Positions 31,968-40,322 of a stretch of DNA of 64,000 nucleotides are shown here, one piece after another. How positions within the stretch are numbered: position 1 is the stretch's first letter; each line of letters begins with the position of its first letter. Source of the DNA: Natronorubrum sediminis. Lineage in GTDB: Archaea > Halobacteriota > Halobacteria > Halobacteriales > Natrialbaceae. The stretch is from positions 850,748-914,747 of the forward strand of contig NZ_FNWL01000002.1 in the NCBI RefSeq assembly GCF_900108095.1, written 5' to 3'. The notes under the pieces were generated by a model that ran no database searches, had not been told where the DNA came from, and worked only from the letters and a program-made list of their open reading frames with translations. The position numbers and the translations under genes are program-made.

Positions 31968-34151
31968 TTACTCCTCGGCGATCCGACTGCCACCCGGCGG
32001 CATGAAGTGTTGAATCCGATCCGGACTCGCAATTTTGCGGACGAACGATTCGTCTTCGAATCGCTCGCGGAACTGTCGGTACACCCGCTTGGCCGCGTCG
32101 GCCTGGGCGTAGCGACCCGGCTCGAGTGAAATCGTGGTCGCCGCTTGGTCTTCGATCGCCGACGACGGGCCGCCGATGACGCGGGTGTAGGGCTCACACT
32201 GGATGCCGACGGCGACGTCGACTGGCGTGTCGTCGTAGTAGGTTCGATCGCCGCGGATCGCGAAGCCGCCCTTTTCCAGATACTCGCCGCTCTCGGGCGT
32301 CTTGGTGACTTGATCGGAGTCGACGGCGTACACGTCGCCCGCATAGCGGCCGTCCTTCCAGACCGACGCGTAGGAGACGGCGAACTGGGCAGCCTCCTCG
32401 AGGCTCGAGTCGGGAAGTTCGATATCCGAGGAGGACGCTTCGCTCGGATCCGTCGCCTTGAGAACGGTGACCGGTCCGCCGTGGGCCTGCGTGTGGAACA
32501 CCGTGTCGCCGGGCTCTAAGTACTTCTTCACCAGTTCCTCGTTCTGGTCTGCGTTTCGGCCGCCGATAACGAGGTAGCCGTCGCTGGTGTGGAACCAGCG
32601 GAACCGATCGTACCAGGGCTCGTTCTCACGGATCGGAACGGAAGGCATCGAGAGCCACTCTCGATCCTCACGCTCTTCCTCGTCCGTCTCCTCGGTTTCG
32701 TCCTCGCCGTCGTCCGCCTCCCAGCGCTCGCGGCGGGCTTTCGCGTCCTCGAGATCCTCACGAGTGTCTTCGATGGCGGCCAGCGCGCCCTCCTTTTTCT
32801 CCTCGACGCGCTTGGCTTCGGTGTAGAGGCGGTCTGCGTTTTGCTCGACGCCCCGGCCCGACTCGAGATCGACGTACTCGCCGTCGACCTCGATCGTTAC
32901 CGTGCCCTCGCTGCCGTCGACGTCGACGACCGCTTGTGCGGCGTCGATCCCGCGCTCGGCACCCTCCTCGAAGCGGGATTCGATCTCGTCCCACGGGCGA
33001 TCCTGCGAGCGGGCGTCCTGAATTGTCGAGAGGATGTCGTCGATCAGTCCGTACTCGGCGTACAGCGATTCGGCCTGCTCGCGGAGCGCGTCGGCTTCCT
33101 GCTCGAAGCCGTCGATTGCCCCTTGCTGTTGGTCGATAATCCGTTCGTACTTGGCGATCTCCTCCTCGAAATCCGGACGCTGATCGGTCGGGTCCGGTTC
33201 CTGCTCGTCGGCGAGTTCGAGCCGGAAGAAGTAGTCGTCGAGGGCGGCGAGGAAGGAATCGTAGGGCTCGGCGGCCAGTTCGACGTGTTCCTCGAGCGGG
33301 AACGGCGTGGCGTCGACGACGCGATCCGGACTCGCGTCGGTAGCGTCGTCTCCGTCGCCGTCTCCACCTTCGGAGTCACCATCTTGCTCGTCTCCCCCCT
33401 CGTCCGCGAAGTACATGCGCGGCTCGAAGTTGCTATTTCGGAGGTCCAGTGCGAGTCGCTCGATCGCCTCGTAGAGGCGGTCGTAGTCGTCCTCGTCGGC
33501 GTCGTCGATGTCCATCCCTTTCTCGATGCCTGCACGGGTGCAGACCTCTTCGGCGTAGAGTCCGCCGAAGTTCAGTTGCGTCGCAAGGGTTCGAACGACG
33601 TCCGTATCCGACTCCTCCATCTCGCGGTCGAACGCCTCTCGAGGAACGGTGAGCGGGTTCGTCCTGCTGTCGGGGAACTCGTAGCGCGAGCCTGGAACCA
33701 CCGTCCGGGACTTGAGTCGCACGGTCTCGAGACAGTCGATCACCTCGTACTCGCCATCGGTGACGGCGACGTTCCCCTGTCCGAACAGTTCGACGATGAT
33801 ACGCGTCGTCCCGTCCTCGCGCTCGAAGACGAACTCGAGGATGCGGTCGAATTCGAACTGTTCGACGCCGGCGAAGTCGGCCCCCGAGAGCCGATTTCGG
33901 AGCATCATCGCGAACTGGGGTGGTCGGCCCGGGGCGTCTGGCACCCGTTCGGGGGCGACTGTATGCGCGCGCTTGATCTCGCCGACTTCGATGATGAGTT
34001 CGATGCGCCCGCGATCGAAGTCCCGCATCTTGAGGCGAAGCAGGTCGTCGCCGTAGAGATAGGCCTTGTCGACCTTCGCTCCCTCGTAGGTTCCGAACTC
34101 TCCGACGAGGGCGGCGAGGTCGACGCTGGTAAGCTCCCGCTTTGGATCCAT
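31968..34151 (-). CDS. rqcH: Ribosome quality control protein RqcH (NFACT family)
   Basis: A 727-residue protein. The N-terminal NFACT-N (MDPKRELTSVDLAALVGEF, VDKAYLYGDDLLRLKM), the HhH/coiled-coil middle with an acidic Asp/Gly-rich insertion (about 290-320) and the C-terminal NFACT-R (FHTSDGYLVIGGRNADQN, TVFHTQAHGGPVTVLK) are all present. Archaeal RqcH binds obstructed large subunits and recruits tRNA-Ala to add tails marking the nascent chain for degradation. ATG 34151 yields the conserved opening. It is divergent from an unknown gene, with its own promoter in between. Complements pelota, which splits stalled ribosomes. Confidence 0.93.
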   Translation of the reverse strand: MDPKRELTSVDLAALVGEFGTYEGAKVDKAYLYGDDLLRLKMRDFDRGRIELIIEVGEIKRAHTVAPERVPDAPGRPPQFAMMLRNRLSGADFAGVEQFEFDRILEFVFEREDGTTRIIVELFGQGNVAVTDGEYEVIDCLETVRLKSRTVVPGSRYEFPDSRTNPLTVPREAFDREMEESDTDVVRTLATQLNFGGLYAEEVCTRAGIEKGMDIDDADEDDYDRLYEAIERLALDLRNSNFEPRMYFADEGGDEQDGDSEGGDGDGDDATDASPDRVVDATPFPLEEHVELAAEPYDSFLAALDDYFFRLELADEQEPDPTDQRPDFEEEIAKYERIIDQQQGAIDGFEQEADALREQAESLYAEYGLIDDILSTIQDARSQDRPWDEIESRFEEGAERGIDAAQAVVDVDGSEGTVTIEVDGEYVDLESGRGVEQNADRLYTEAKRVEEKKEGALAAIEDTREDLEDAKARRERWEADDGEDETEETDEEEREDREWLSMPSVPIRENEPWYDRFRWFHTSDGYLVIGGRNADQNEELVKKYLEPGDTVFHTQAHGGPVTVLKATDPSEASSSDIELPDSSLEEAAQFAVSYASVWKDGRYAGDVYAVDSDQVTKTPESGEYLEKGGFAIRGDRTYYDDTPVDVAVGIQCEPYTRVIGGPSSAIEDQAATTISLEPGRYAQADAAKRVYRQFRERFEDESFVRKIASPDRIQHFMPPGGSRIAEE

Positions 34152-34255
34152 ACCTATACCCTGCCCCGCGCGGTCAAAAAGACGTGTCGCTCCACCGTGG
34201 CGAGCGGGGCTCGCAGTCGGAAAGGCTAATCCCCGCCGGACACCTTGCTGATGGT

Positions 34256-34342
34256 ATGAGCGTGACGACCGACGATGGAACCAGACGAGCGAGGACACCG
34301 ACACCGTCTGGGACCCACCACATCGGAGGGCAGGTGCCATGA
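34256..34342 (+). CDS. Possible 28-codon ORF coupled to downstream gene
   Basis: An ATG at 34256 opens 28 codons (MSVTTDDGTRRARTPTPSG and on) ending TGA at 34340-34342, overlapping the next ATG (34339) as ATGA. A GGCTAATCC promoter-like element is 30 bases upstream and GGAGG lies 9 bases before the downstream start. Rare codons AGA and AGG occur. It may be a translated leader or a chance frame. Confidence 0.35.
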   Translation: MSVTTDDGTRRARTPTPSGTHHIGGQVP

Positions 34343-34977
34343 GTCAGTCGGCCGATCGACCGTGGGATCGCGTCTCCAAGTTTCCGACGTTCGTCGACCA
34401 CTTAGAGGACGAGGGAGCCTTTTCGGTCCGCGAGATCGTCGACCAACTCGAGGTCGACGTGCCCCTCGACGGCATCGTCTATCACGACCGCGGGATTCGT
34501 GCGCCGGGGTACGACGCGACGTTCGTCCACGAACCGAATCGAAGCCGACCGGCGTTCAGCGTCGAAGTCAACACGATCGGGCCGCGAAACACCTGGGGTG
34601 TCTTCGACGCCCAGCTCGCGTGGGACCTCTACCTCTTACAGACCGACGGCGTCTCCGCGCTCGCGTGGGTGAGCGACGAGGAGTACAAGACCGAGGAGGC
34701 GACACACTTCCAGACGAAACAAGACGCCCTCGCGGCCGGCAGATTCTCGTTCGGCGTCTTCTGTTACGCCGGCAGCGACTGGGAGGAACGCGTCGATCGA
34801 ATCCAGCGAACCGACGCCCCAGCGTACCTCAAACGCGACGACGGCACACCGATCATCCCCCAGACCGCCTCGGAGTTTTACGACTACATCGGCTCGACTG
34901 CGACCGAGTTGCGCCAGAACGGCGGCGGCGCACCACCGTACCTCGGAATGCTCGAGCTCGAGGTCTCGATCGACTGA
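34339..34977 (+). CDS. Conserved-looking soluble protein, unknown function
   Basis: A 212-residue protein without signal or membrane segment. Sequence marks include VSKFPTFVDHLEDEGAF at the start, PAFSVEVNTIGPRNTWGVFD in the middle, and VFCYAGSDWEERVDRIQR. It appears globular and of normal halophilic composition. I recognise no family. It is divergent from rqcH and convergent with tenA (12 bases between stops), which gives no firm hint. GGAGG upstream of ATG 34339 supports the start. Confidence 0.65.
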   Translation: MSQSADRPWDRVSKFPTFVDHLEDEGAFSVREIVDQLEVDVPLDGIVYHDRGIRAPGYDATFVHEPNRSRPAFSVEVNTIGPRNTWGVFDAQLAWDLYLLQTDGVSALAWVSDEEYKTEEATHFQTKQDALAAGRFSFGVFCYAGSDWEERVDRIQRTDAPAYLKRDDGTPIIPQTASEFYDYIGSTATELRQNGGGAPPYLGMLELEVSID

Positions 34978-34989
34978 CCGAACAGCCTC

Positions 34990-35649
34990 TTAGAGATCCC
35001 AGCCCTCGAGCGTGTACGCCATCTCCCAAAATCGGTACTCGAGTTTGGCGCTCGTCAGGAACGCCTCCCGCATGGTGTCGTGTTCGCCGGGATACGCCTC
35101 GCCGCAGTGGTCGACGAACTCCCGACACCACGCGGTCGCCTCGCGAAACTCCTCGCTCGTGTACAGTTCGATGAACGGGGTATAGCGGTGTTCTTCAGTC
35201 GCGAGGTCGGCCATATGGTCGCCAACGTCGAGGTAGCCCTGCATGCACGGATACAGCGCCGCTGCGATCTCAGCGATCGAGCCCTCGTAGGCCGTTCGGA
35301 CGAGAAAACTCGTGTACGCGACGCAGGTCGGCGCTTTCTCGACGGCCTCGAGTTCGTCCTGAGAAATCCCGTAGTCGGCGGCGAACTCGCGATGGAGGTC
35401 CATTTCGTCCTCGAGCACCTCGTGAGCCACCCCGAGGAGGTGCGTCATCGTCTCCTCGTCAGTGGCTTTCGCGCCAGCGATCGAGAACAGCCGCGCGTAA
35501 TCGAGCAGGTACCGATAATCCTGTCTCACCCAGTGTTTGAACGCCGATTCCTCGAGCGTCCCCGCCGCGAGTTCCCGAACGAAGGGATGGTCTTTCTGTG
35601 CGTCCCAGATGTGTGTCCCGTCCTCGAGAAGCTGCTCGCTGAATCCCAT
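34990..35649 (-). CDS. tenA: Thiaminase II / aminopyrimidine aminohydrolase TenA
   Basis: A 219-residue all-helical protein of TenA length. Asp44 (QDYRYLLDYA), the catalytic Cys135 (YPCMQGYL) and Glu204 (LEYRFWEMAY) are in the family positions. TenA hydrolyses base-degraded thiamine to salvage the pyrimidine (HMP) moiety; it acts in the cytosol. This is a second thiamine gene set apart from the thiB-thiP-thiQ cluster by 4 kb, so vitamin salvage seems important to this organism. The promoter contains an AT-rich inverted repeat. Confidence 0.93.
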   Translation of the reverse strand: MGFSEQLLEDGTHIWDAQKDHPFVRELAAGTLEESAFKHWVRQDYRYLLDYARLFSIAGAKATDEETMTHLLGVAHEVLEDEMDLHREFAADYGISQDELEAVEKAPTCVAYTSFLVRTAYEGSIAEIAAALYPCMQGYLDVGDHMADLATEEHRYTPFIELYTSEEFREATAWCREFVDHCGEAYPGEHDTMREAFLTSAKLEYRFWEMAYTLEGWDL

Positions 35650-35676
35650 CTCGCGTGTGTATAGCCCCGGACCGAT

Positions 35677-35697
35677 ATTATAACTAACTAGTATAAT
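35677..35697. promoter_or_regulatory. AT-rich inverted repeat at the tenA promoter
   Basis: ATTATA (35677-35682) and TATAAT (35692-35697) are perfect arms with 9 bases (ACTAACTAG) between. They lie 28-48 bases upstream of the tenA start, where an archaeal TATA box belongs, so a repressor binding here would block TBP. It may just be a doubled TATA sequence. Confidence 0.5.
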
Positions 35698-35819
35698 TGA
35701 GTGTTGGCTCGCGTGGGGACGAAGGCGTCGACGTTACCAGTAGATAGTAGCCCGATTTCGGTATTCAGAATCGAACCCGAAACCGAATCGGGGCAATTCG
35801 GTCACTCCATGTGCACACG

Positions 35820-35965
35820 TACCTTTTTCTCGTCGGGTTCGCTCGCGTTGCTCGCTCACCGCTCCTCCAAAAATCTACGCTAAAAAGGCCGCCTTCGCGG
35901 ACTGCGTCCGCTTCGGCGGTAAACCACTCGCTTCGCTCGTGGATACTCGCGGTGGTAACTACACT
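35820..35965. repeat. Hairpin-rich intergenic sequence of multicopy type
   Basis: A stem of CCGCC/GGCGG (35889-35893 with 35915-35919), extended inward by GCGGA/TCCGC, is followed by CCAC-GTGG (35924-35942) around CTCGCTTCGCTC. The 12-mer matches, as reverse complement, the one at 4958-4969. Such strings are common in haloarchaeal genomes, often near the ends of genes, and may act as terminators or be remnants of mobile elements. Confidence 0.5.
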
Positions 35966-36179
35966 GCCTGTACTTCCCGCGAGTTTTACGAATTACTCTG
36001 AATAAAGAAATTGTTGTGGGTGCAAAACGCACGCCACAACGGGTCCCTCGGTGGGGCGAACGGTTCGAGAAGTTGGGCGTGCGAACAGGCAACTCAGTGT
36101 CTCATCAGTGAGAGCATCGCCACTATCGAAGGCGTAGAGCGGTGAGGAACGGGACTGGCGCGCGTTCGACTAGCGCAAG

Positions 36180-38402
36180 TTACGCGAGCGCTTCGCCGAG
36201 TGCGTCGAGTGCAGCGTCGCGGACCGAATCGCGTTCGCCGGGGAGGAATTCAACGTGGCCGTCCTGACCGCCGATGACGGAAACGCCCGCATCGGGTGCG
36301 ACGGATTCGATCGCTTCGCCGAGTTCGCGGACGTCGATCGTCTCAGTCGTCCGGACGTGTAGTTCGTCGTCGCCGAGACCGAGCGTAACGAACGGCGAGT
36401 CGGCGCGGTCGCGCTCTTGACGGTGGAGTTCGTCGAGGAGCAAGACCGTCGTCGGGAAGTTATAGCGGTGCGTGAACGCGTCCGTATCGAGCAGCGTGAT
36501 CGTCACGCCGTTTTGCCCGCGAACCGTGAGGTTCTCCTGGGCCGTCTCGAGTTCGGTCTCGAGTTTCGCACGGAACTGCTCGGAGACGTGTGCTGCGAGG
36601 TCGCCGTCGCCAGGTGCGTCGCCAACCCCACCGTCTTCGAATAGCAAGTCGATTACGAGTTCGCGCTTGTCCTTATAGGACTGGTAGAACGCCTCGAGCG
36701 AGACGGCTTCGCGGCGTTCGGAGATGCCGGTTTCGTCGTAGCCGGCCTCGCTCGCGAGGTCGGTGTACACGTCGGGGGTCTCCTCCCAGTAACTGACGGC
36801 AGGGAGGTGCTCGAGGTCGTCGCGAACGTCGTCGTTAACGTGTGCCGCGACGTTTGCGGCGAGTGCGCTCGAGGTGAGGTCATCGACGGAGACGCCGGCG
36901 AGCGACGGCGTGACGGCCGTCGAGACGGCGTCGGTGATCTCCGCGTCGGCACGACTGTCGTCGACGACGATCGTCTCCGCGTCGTACAGCGAGAGCATAT
37001 CGTAGCCGTCGACGGATTCCGCGGTCGAGCCAGCGTCGACCAAGACGACGAGCGGCAGTTGCTCGTCGTGGCGGTCGCGGGCTTCGAGCATGGACGTCAC
37101 GTCGTCCGTGGCGGCGTTCATGTCGTAGACGCGGCCGTCGAGCGGTCGGCGTTCGAAGTAGTGATACTCGGCGTCTTCGCGAGTGTGCTTCTCGCGGATC
37201 AGCGGCAAGACGGCGCGTTCGATCGCTGCGCCTGCAACGTAGCCGTCGGCGGTCGCGCCGTGGCGAACGATGACAGGGCGCGCTTCCATGACGGCTCGGC
37301 GGATCGCCGTCGCGGCGTCGACGAGTTCGTCTTCGACGGCCTCGACGGGATCGTGTGCGGCGAGCAACGAAACCTCGGCGGGTCGCGCTTCGGATTCGAT
37401 CGCCTCCTCGAGTCGCTCGCGAACCGTCTCAGATTCGTCACCCGAGAGGACCTCGAGCGTCTCGGTTTCGACCTGCAAGTCGCCGTAGTGGCGCTCGACT
37501 TCGCCCTCGAGTGCGACGGCGTCGTCGGTCGAGACGTCAGGGTACGCACGAACGCCGGCTTCTTCGAACGCGGCGCACTCGACGGTCGCCGTTTCGTCGC
37601 GGAGTTCGAAGACGGTCGGACCGCTCGTCTGGCGAACGCCGGTGATCTCGCCCTCGAGGCGGACCACGCTACCGACCTGATCGTCGATCGAATCGACGGT
37701 CGTTCGGTTCAGGGCTGGTTCGGCGTCGGCTTCCGCCTCGACTTCGGAGTCGGCGTCAGCGATGTCGTCGGTCGCTGGTGTCGATGCGGCGGCGCTTTCG
37801 GTTGCAACGGAGCCGCTTGCGTTCGAGACGGTTTCGGACGCGTCCGGTGCGCTGGTACTGTTGTCCGCTTGACTCGTCTCGTCGACAGCAGCCTGGAGAT
37901 CGCCGGCTGAGGGTTTCGCGCCGCCATCGGTCGTGCTCGCATCGGAGTCGCTGGTGGATGCGGCGGTGTCGGTGTTCGATGTGTCGGCGTCGTCAGTCGA
38001 TTCGGTCTGCTCGCTCTCGTCGTCTTCGGGGAGCGTCTCGGTGGATCCCGTGTCGATTAGTTTGCCGCGGAACTCTCGTTCTCGCTGGCGGATCGACCAG
38101 CCGAGGTCGACGTTGTCGTTGTCCCGAACGCTGAGGACCTGCACGTAGACGTCGTCGCCAGCCTCCCAATCGAGACTTTCGAGACGTTTGTCTAGTTCGC
38201 TTCTATGCAACAATCCGGTGACGTGATCTCCGATGTCGATGAAGACACCGAAGTCGGCGTAGCCGTCGACGGTTCCCCGGTAATACCGGCCGGGAGAGAG
38301 GTCTGCAGGGGAGTTGCCGTCAAATTCGAAGACAGCATCCTCCTCGTGACTCTCGCAGATTTCGCCGTCAACGGGTGTGCCACAGATGATACAGTTACCC
38401 AT
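36180..38402 (-). CDS. RecJ-like DHH-superfamily protein with S1 and OB domains, degenerate active site
   Basis: A 740-residue protein. The N-terminus has a CxxC...CxxH zinc-ribbon (Cys4, Cys7, Cys16, His19), then an S1 RNA-binding domain (about 36-108), a Ser/Thr/Asp-rich disordered linker (115-230), an OB fold (about 238-320) and a DHH-type phosphoesterase core from about 350. In active DHH nucleases motif I is HxDxDG and motif III is DHH; here they read RHGATADG (380-387) and VVDDSRAD (479-486), so most metal ligands are lost. It is probably a non-catalytic, nucleic-acid-binding relative, akin to Cdc45/RecJ-type proteins. The role is inferred. Confidence 0.8.
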   Translation of the reverse strand: MGNCIICGTPVDGEICESHEEDAVFEFDGNSPADLSPGRYYRGTVDGYADFGVFIDIGDHVTGLLHRSELDKRLESLDWEAGDDVYVQVLSVRDNDNVDLGWSIRQREREFRGKLIDTGSTETLPEDDESEQTESTDDADTSNTDTAASTSDSDASTTDGGAKPSAGDLQAAVDETSQADNSTSAPDASETVSNASGSVATESAAASTPATDDIADADSEVEAEADAEPALNRTTVDSIDDQVGSVVRLEGEITGVRQTSGPTVFELRDETATVECAAFEEAGVRAYPDVSTDDAVALEGEVERHYGDLQVETETLEVLSGDESETVRERLEEAIESEARPAEVSLLAAHDPVEAVEDELVDAATAIRRAVMEARPVIVRHGATADGYVAGAAIERAVLPLIREKHTREDAEYHYFERRPLDGRVYDMNAATDDVTSMLEARDRHDEQLPLVVLVDAGSTAESVDGYDMLSLYDAETIVVDDSRADAEITDAVSTAVTPSLAGVSVDDLTSSALAANVAAHVNDDVRDDLEHLPAVSYWEETPDVYTDLASEAGYDETGISERREAVSLEAFYQSYKDKRELVIDLLFEDGGVGDAPGDGDLAAHVSEQFRAKLETELETAQENLTVRGQNGVTITLLDTDAFTHRYNFPTTVLLLDELHRQERDRADSPFVTLGLGDDELHVRTTETIDVRELGEAIESVAPDAGVSVIGGQDGHVEFLPGERDSVRDAALDALGEALA

Positions 38403-38519
38403 CTACTCGAACCAAGCAGTTTCGCCCTAAAACGGTTGTCGAAATGCGCTCGGATATTCGAGCGTCTGAACGAAACACGTAGACTGTATTGTACGTCCGC
38501 GTCGAACCGAGAGACGGTG

Positions 38520-38783
38520 TTACTCGAACACCGGCGAGTCGTCCTCGAGCGCCTCGACGTCGCGGACGATTTTGTGAACGTCTTCGGGAAAGAGCGAGAC
38601 TTGCACTTCGTTTCCGTCAGCGTCTTCGAAGACGAGTTTGACGCGTTTATCGCCGAACTCTCGGGCCTCTGCGTCTTCGACCTCGAACAGTTTGACGGTC
38701 GCCGACTTGTTCGTCGGGCCGACGTTCTTGATCGATCCTTCGTTCAACTCTACCATGAACTCCTCGAGCGAGAGGGTGAGCAT
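38520..38783 (-). CDS. Small acidic protein, unknown function
   Basis: An 87-residue soluble protein (MLTLSLEEFMVELNEGS, VKLVFEDADGNEVQVSLF, VHKIVRDVEAL). Beta-rich followed by a helical end. No family recognised. ATG 38783 gives a compact start. It lies upstream (in transcription) of the RecJ-like gene with a 117-base gap and is divergent from the UPF0173 gene. Confidence 0.6.
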   Translation of the reverse strand: MLTLSLEEFMVELNEGSIKNVGPTNKSATVKLFEVEDAEAREFGDKRVKLVFEDADGNEVQVSLFPEDVHKIVRDVEALEDDSPVFE

Positions 38784-38900
38784 GGTCGTCGTACGTACTC
38801 CGGGTAAAAAACGACACGGCATCGCCATCGATGGTTCGACTCCCGTGAGGACCACGCTCGGCTACCTTTAAGTTCCACTCAACCCAACGAATGACCCGCT

Positions 38901-39626
38901 ATGGAGCTCACCTGGTACGGCCACTCGACGTGGCACGTTACGGTCGGAGAAACGGAGCTGCTGATCGACCCGTTTTTCGACAACCCCAAGACGGATCTCG
39001 ATCCGTCGGACCTCGAGACTCCCGATTACGTCCTGTTGACACACGGCCACGCAGACCACATCGCCCACGCCGGCGAGTTTGCCGAGGCGACGCTGGTCGC
39101 GACGCCCGAACTCGTTTCCTACTGTCAGGAGGAGTTCGGCTTCGAGGACGCCGTCGGCGGGATGGGGATGAACCTCGGGGGAACCGTCGAGTGTGGCGAC
39201 GCGTTCGTCACGATGGTCCGTGCGGATCACACGAACGGCATCATGACCGAGAACGACGCGAGCGGCGGGATGCCCGCCGGATTCGTGATCTCGGACGCCG
39301 ATCCAACAGTAGCCGACTCGGAGGCGACCACGCTGTACAACGCCGGCGACACTAGCCTCATGAGCGAGATGCGCGACGTCATCGGCGAGCACCTCGAGCC
39401 GGACGCCGCCATCGTCCCCATCGGCGATCACTTCACCATGGGGCCCACGCAGGCCGGAATCGCCGTCGACTGGCTCGACGTCGACACCGCAGTGCCACAA
39501 CACTACGACACGTTCCCGCCGATCGAACAGGACCCGGCGGACTTCGAGCAGGCAGTTTCCGACGCAGGCAGCGACGCGGAGGTCGTCGTACTCGAGGGAG
39601 ACGAGTCGGTCACGATCGGGAACTAG
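38901..39626 (+). CDS. UPF0173 metallo-beta-lactamase-fold hydrolase
   Basis: A 241-residue cytosolic protein. WYGHSTWHV opens the fold, THGHADH (His48, His50, Asp52, His53) is the zinc motif, and later residues [11 protein letters not shown] and [10 protein letters not shown] complete the site. UPF0173 enzymes are widely conserved metal-dependent hydrolases without an assigned substrate. A TATA-like CCTTTAAG 30 bases upstream gives a leaderless ATG at 38901. Confidence 0.9.
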   Translation: MELTWYGHSTWHVTVGETELLIDPFFDNPKTDLDPSDLETPDYVLLTHGHADHIAHAGEFAEATLVATPELVSYCQEEFGFEDAVGGMGMNLGGTVECGDAFVTMVRADHTNGIMTENDASGGMPAGFVISDADPTVADSEATTLYNAGDTSLMSEMRDVIGEHLEPDAAIVPIGDHFTMGPTQAGIAVDWLDVDTAVPQHYDTFPPIEQDPADFEQAVSDAGSDAEVVVLEGDESVTIGN

Positions 39627-39839
39627 ACGTATCGTTCACCCTCGAGAACCAGACTTCTCCGCTCGATCGGCGACAGCGGTTTGCCCGCGAACCGCTCTTC
39701 GTTCTGCGTCGTTCAGCACCGACGTGAGTGATCGTCGAATCAGTCGTGCAGGTCGATTTCGAGCCGACCATTGCTCTCGGAAACGTGTTGCGACGCGTGA
39801 ACAACGTTTACACGGCTCGCTGTCGACCCACCGAATGGG

Positions 39840-40235
39840 ATGGCAAAACAAGTCACGACAGTATCAGACGACGGATTCGCCGCGACGAACGAAGTACGCG
39901 ATTTCGAGGCGACGATCGACCCGAACGGTGAGGAGTCACCGGACACGCTCGAGACGCTGCTCTCTGCGTACGGAACCTGCTACGTTCCTGCACTCCGAGT
40001 CGGTGGCCAACAACGCGGCGTCGACGACCTCGGTCGGATCGAAATTGAGACGACGGGTGACCTCAACGACGACGACAAACTCGAGTCGATTTCCTTCGAC
40101 ATCAGCGTCGAAGCCTCGATCGACGACGAGACGGGATCGGAGATTATCGAGCGCGCGAACGAACTGTGTAAAGTTCACGATGCGTTGAAATCGGACCTTC
40201 ACGCAGAGACGAGTATCCGAGGCGACGCCGCCTGA
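39840..40235 (+). CDS. OsmC family peroxiredoxin-like protein
   Basis: A 131-residue protein. Conserved Cys47 (LLSAYGTCYVPALR) and Cys110 (ANELCKVHDAL) are the two redox-active cysteines of OsmC/Ohr proteins, which reduce organic hydroperoxides in the cytosol. The fold is an intertwined dimer. The separate small OsmC of haloarchaea fits this length. ATG 39840 gives the usual beta-strand opening (AKQVTTVSDDGFAATNEV). Confidence 0.88.
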   Translation: MAKQVTTVSDDGFAATNEVRDFEATIDPNGEESPDTLETLLSAYGTCYVPALRVGGQQRGVDDLGRIEIETTGDLNDDDKLESISFDISVEASIDDETGSEIIERANELCKVHDALKSDLHAETSIRGDAA

Positions 40236-40322
40236 GGAACGAGGACGCATCAGACTTCTCCTGTCCGGCGAGTGGAATAAACGAACCCAAGCCACATATT
40301 GCACGGCTTCCAGAGAACACGT

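Larger units (their letters stand above)
35650..36179. other. 530-base intergenic region with hairpins
   Basis: Contains the tenA promoter, then 35820-35965, a block of short inverted repeats typical of haloarchaeal multicopy intergenic sequence. The last 200 bases before the RecJ-like stop (to 36179) include AT-rich AATTACTCTGAATAAAGAAA, possibly a promoter or terminator. No supported gene. Confidence 0.5.

Noticed and set aside
32589-34229. 546-codon plus-strand frame antisense to rqcH
   Set aside because: Val/Leu/Arg-rich shadow without motif; RqcH is unmistakable.
36807-37910. 367-codon plus-strand frame antisense to the RecJ-like gene
   Set aside because: Repetitive Val/Arg/Asp shadow with no domain.
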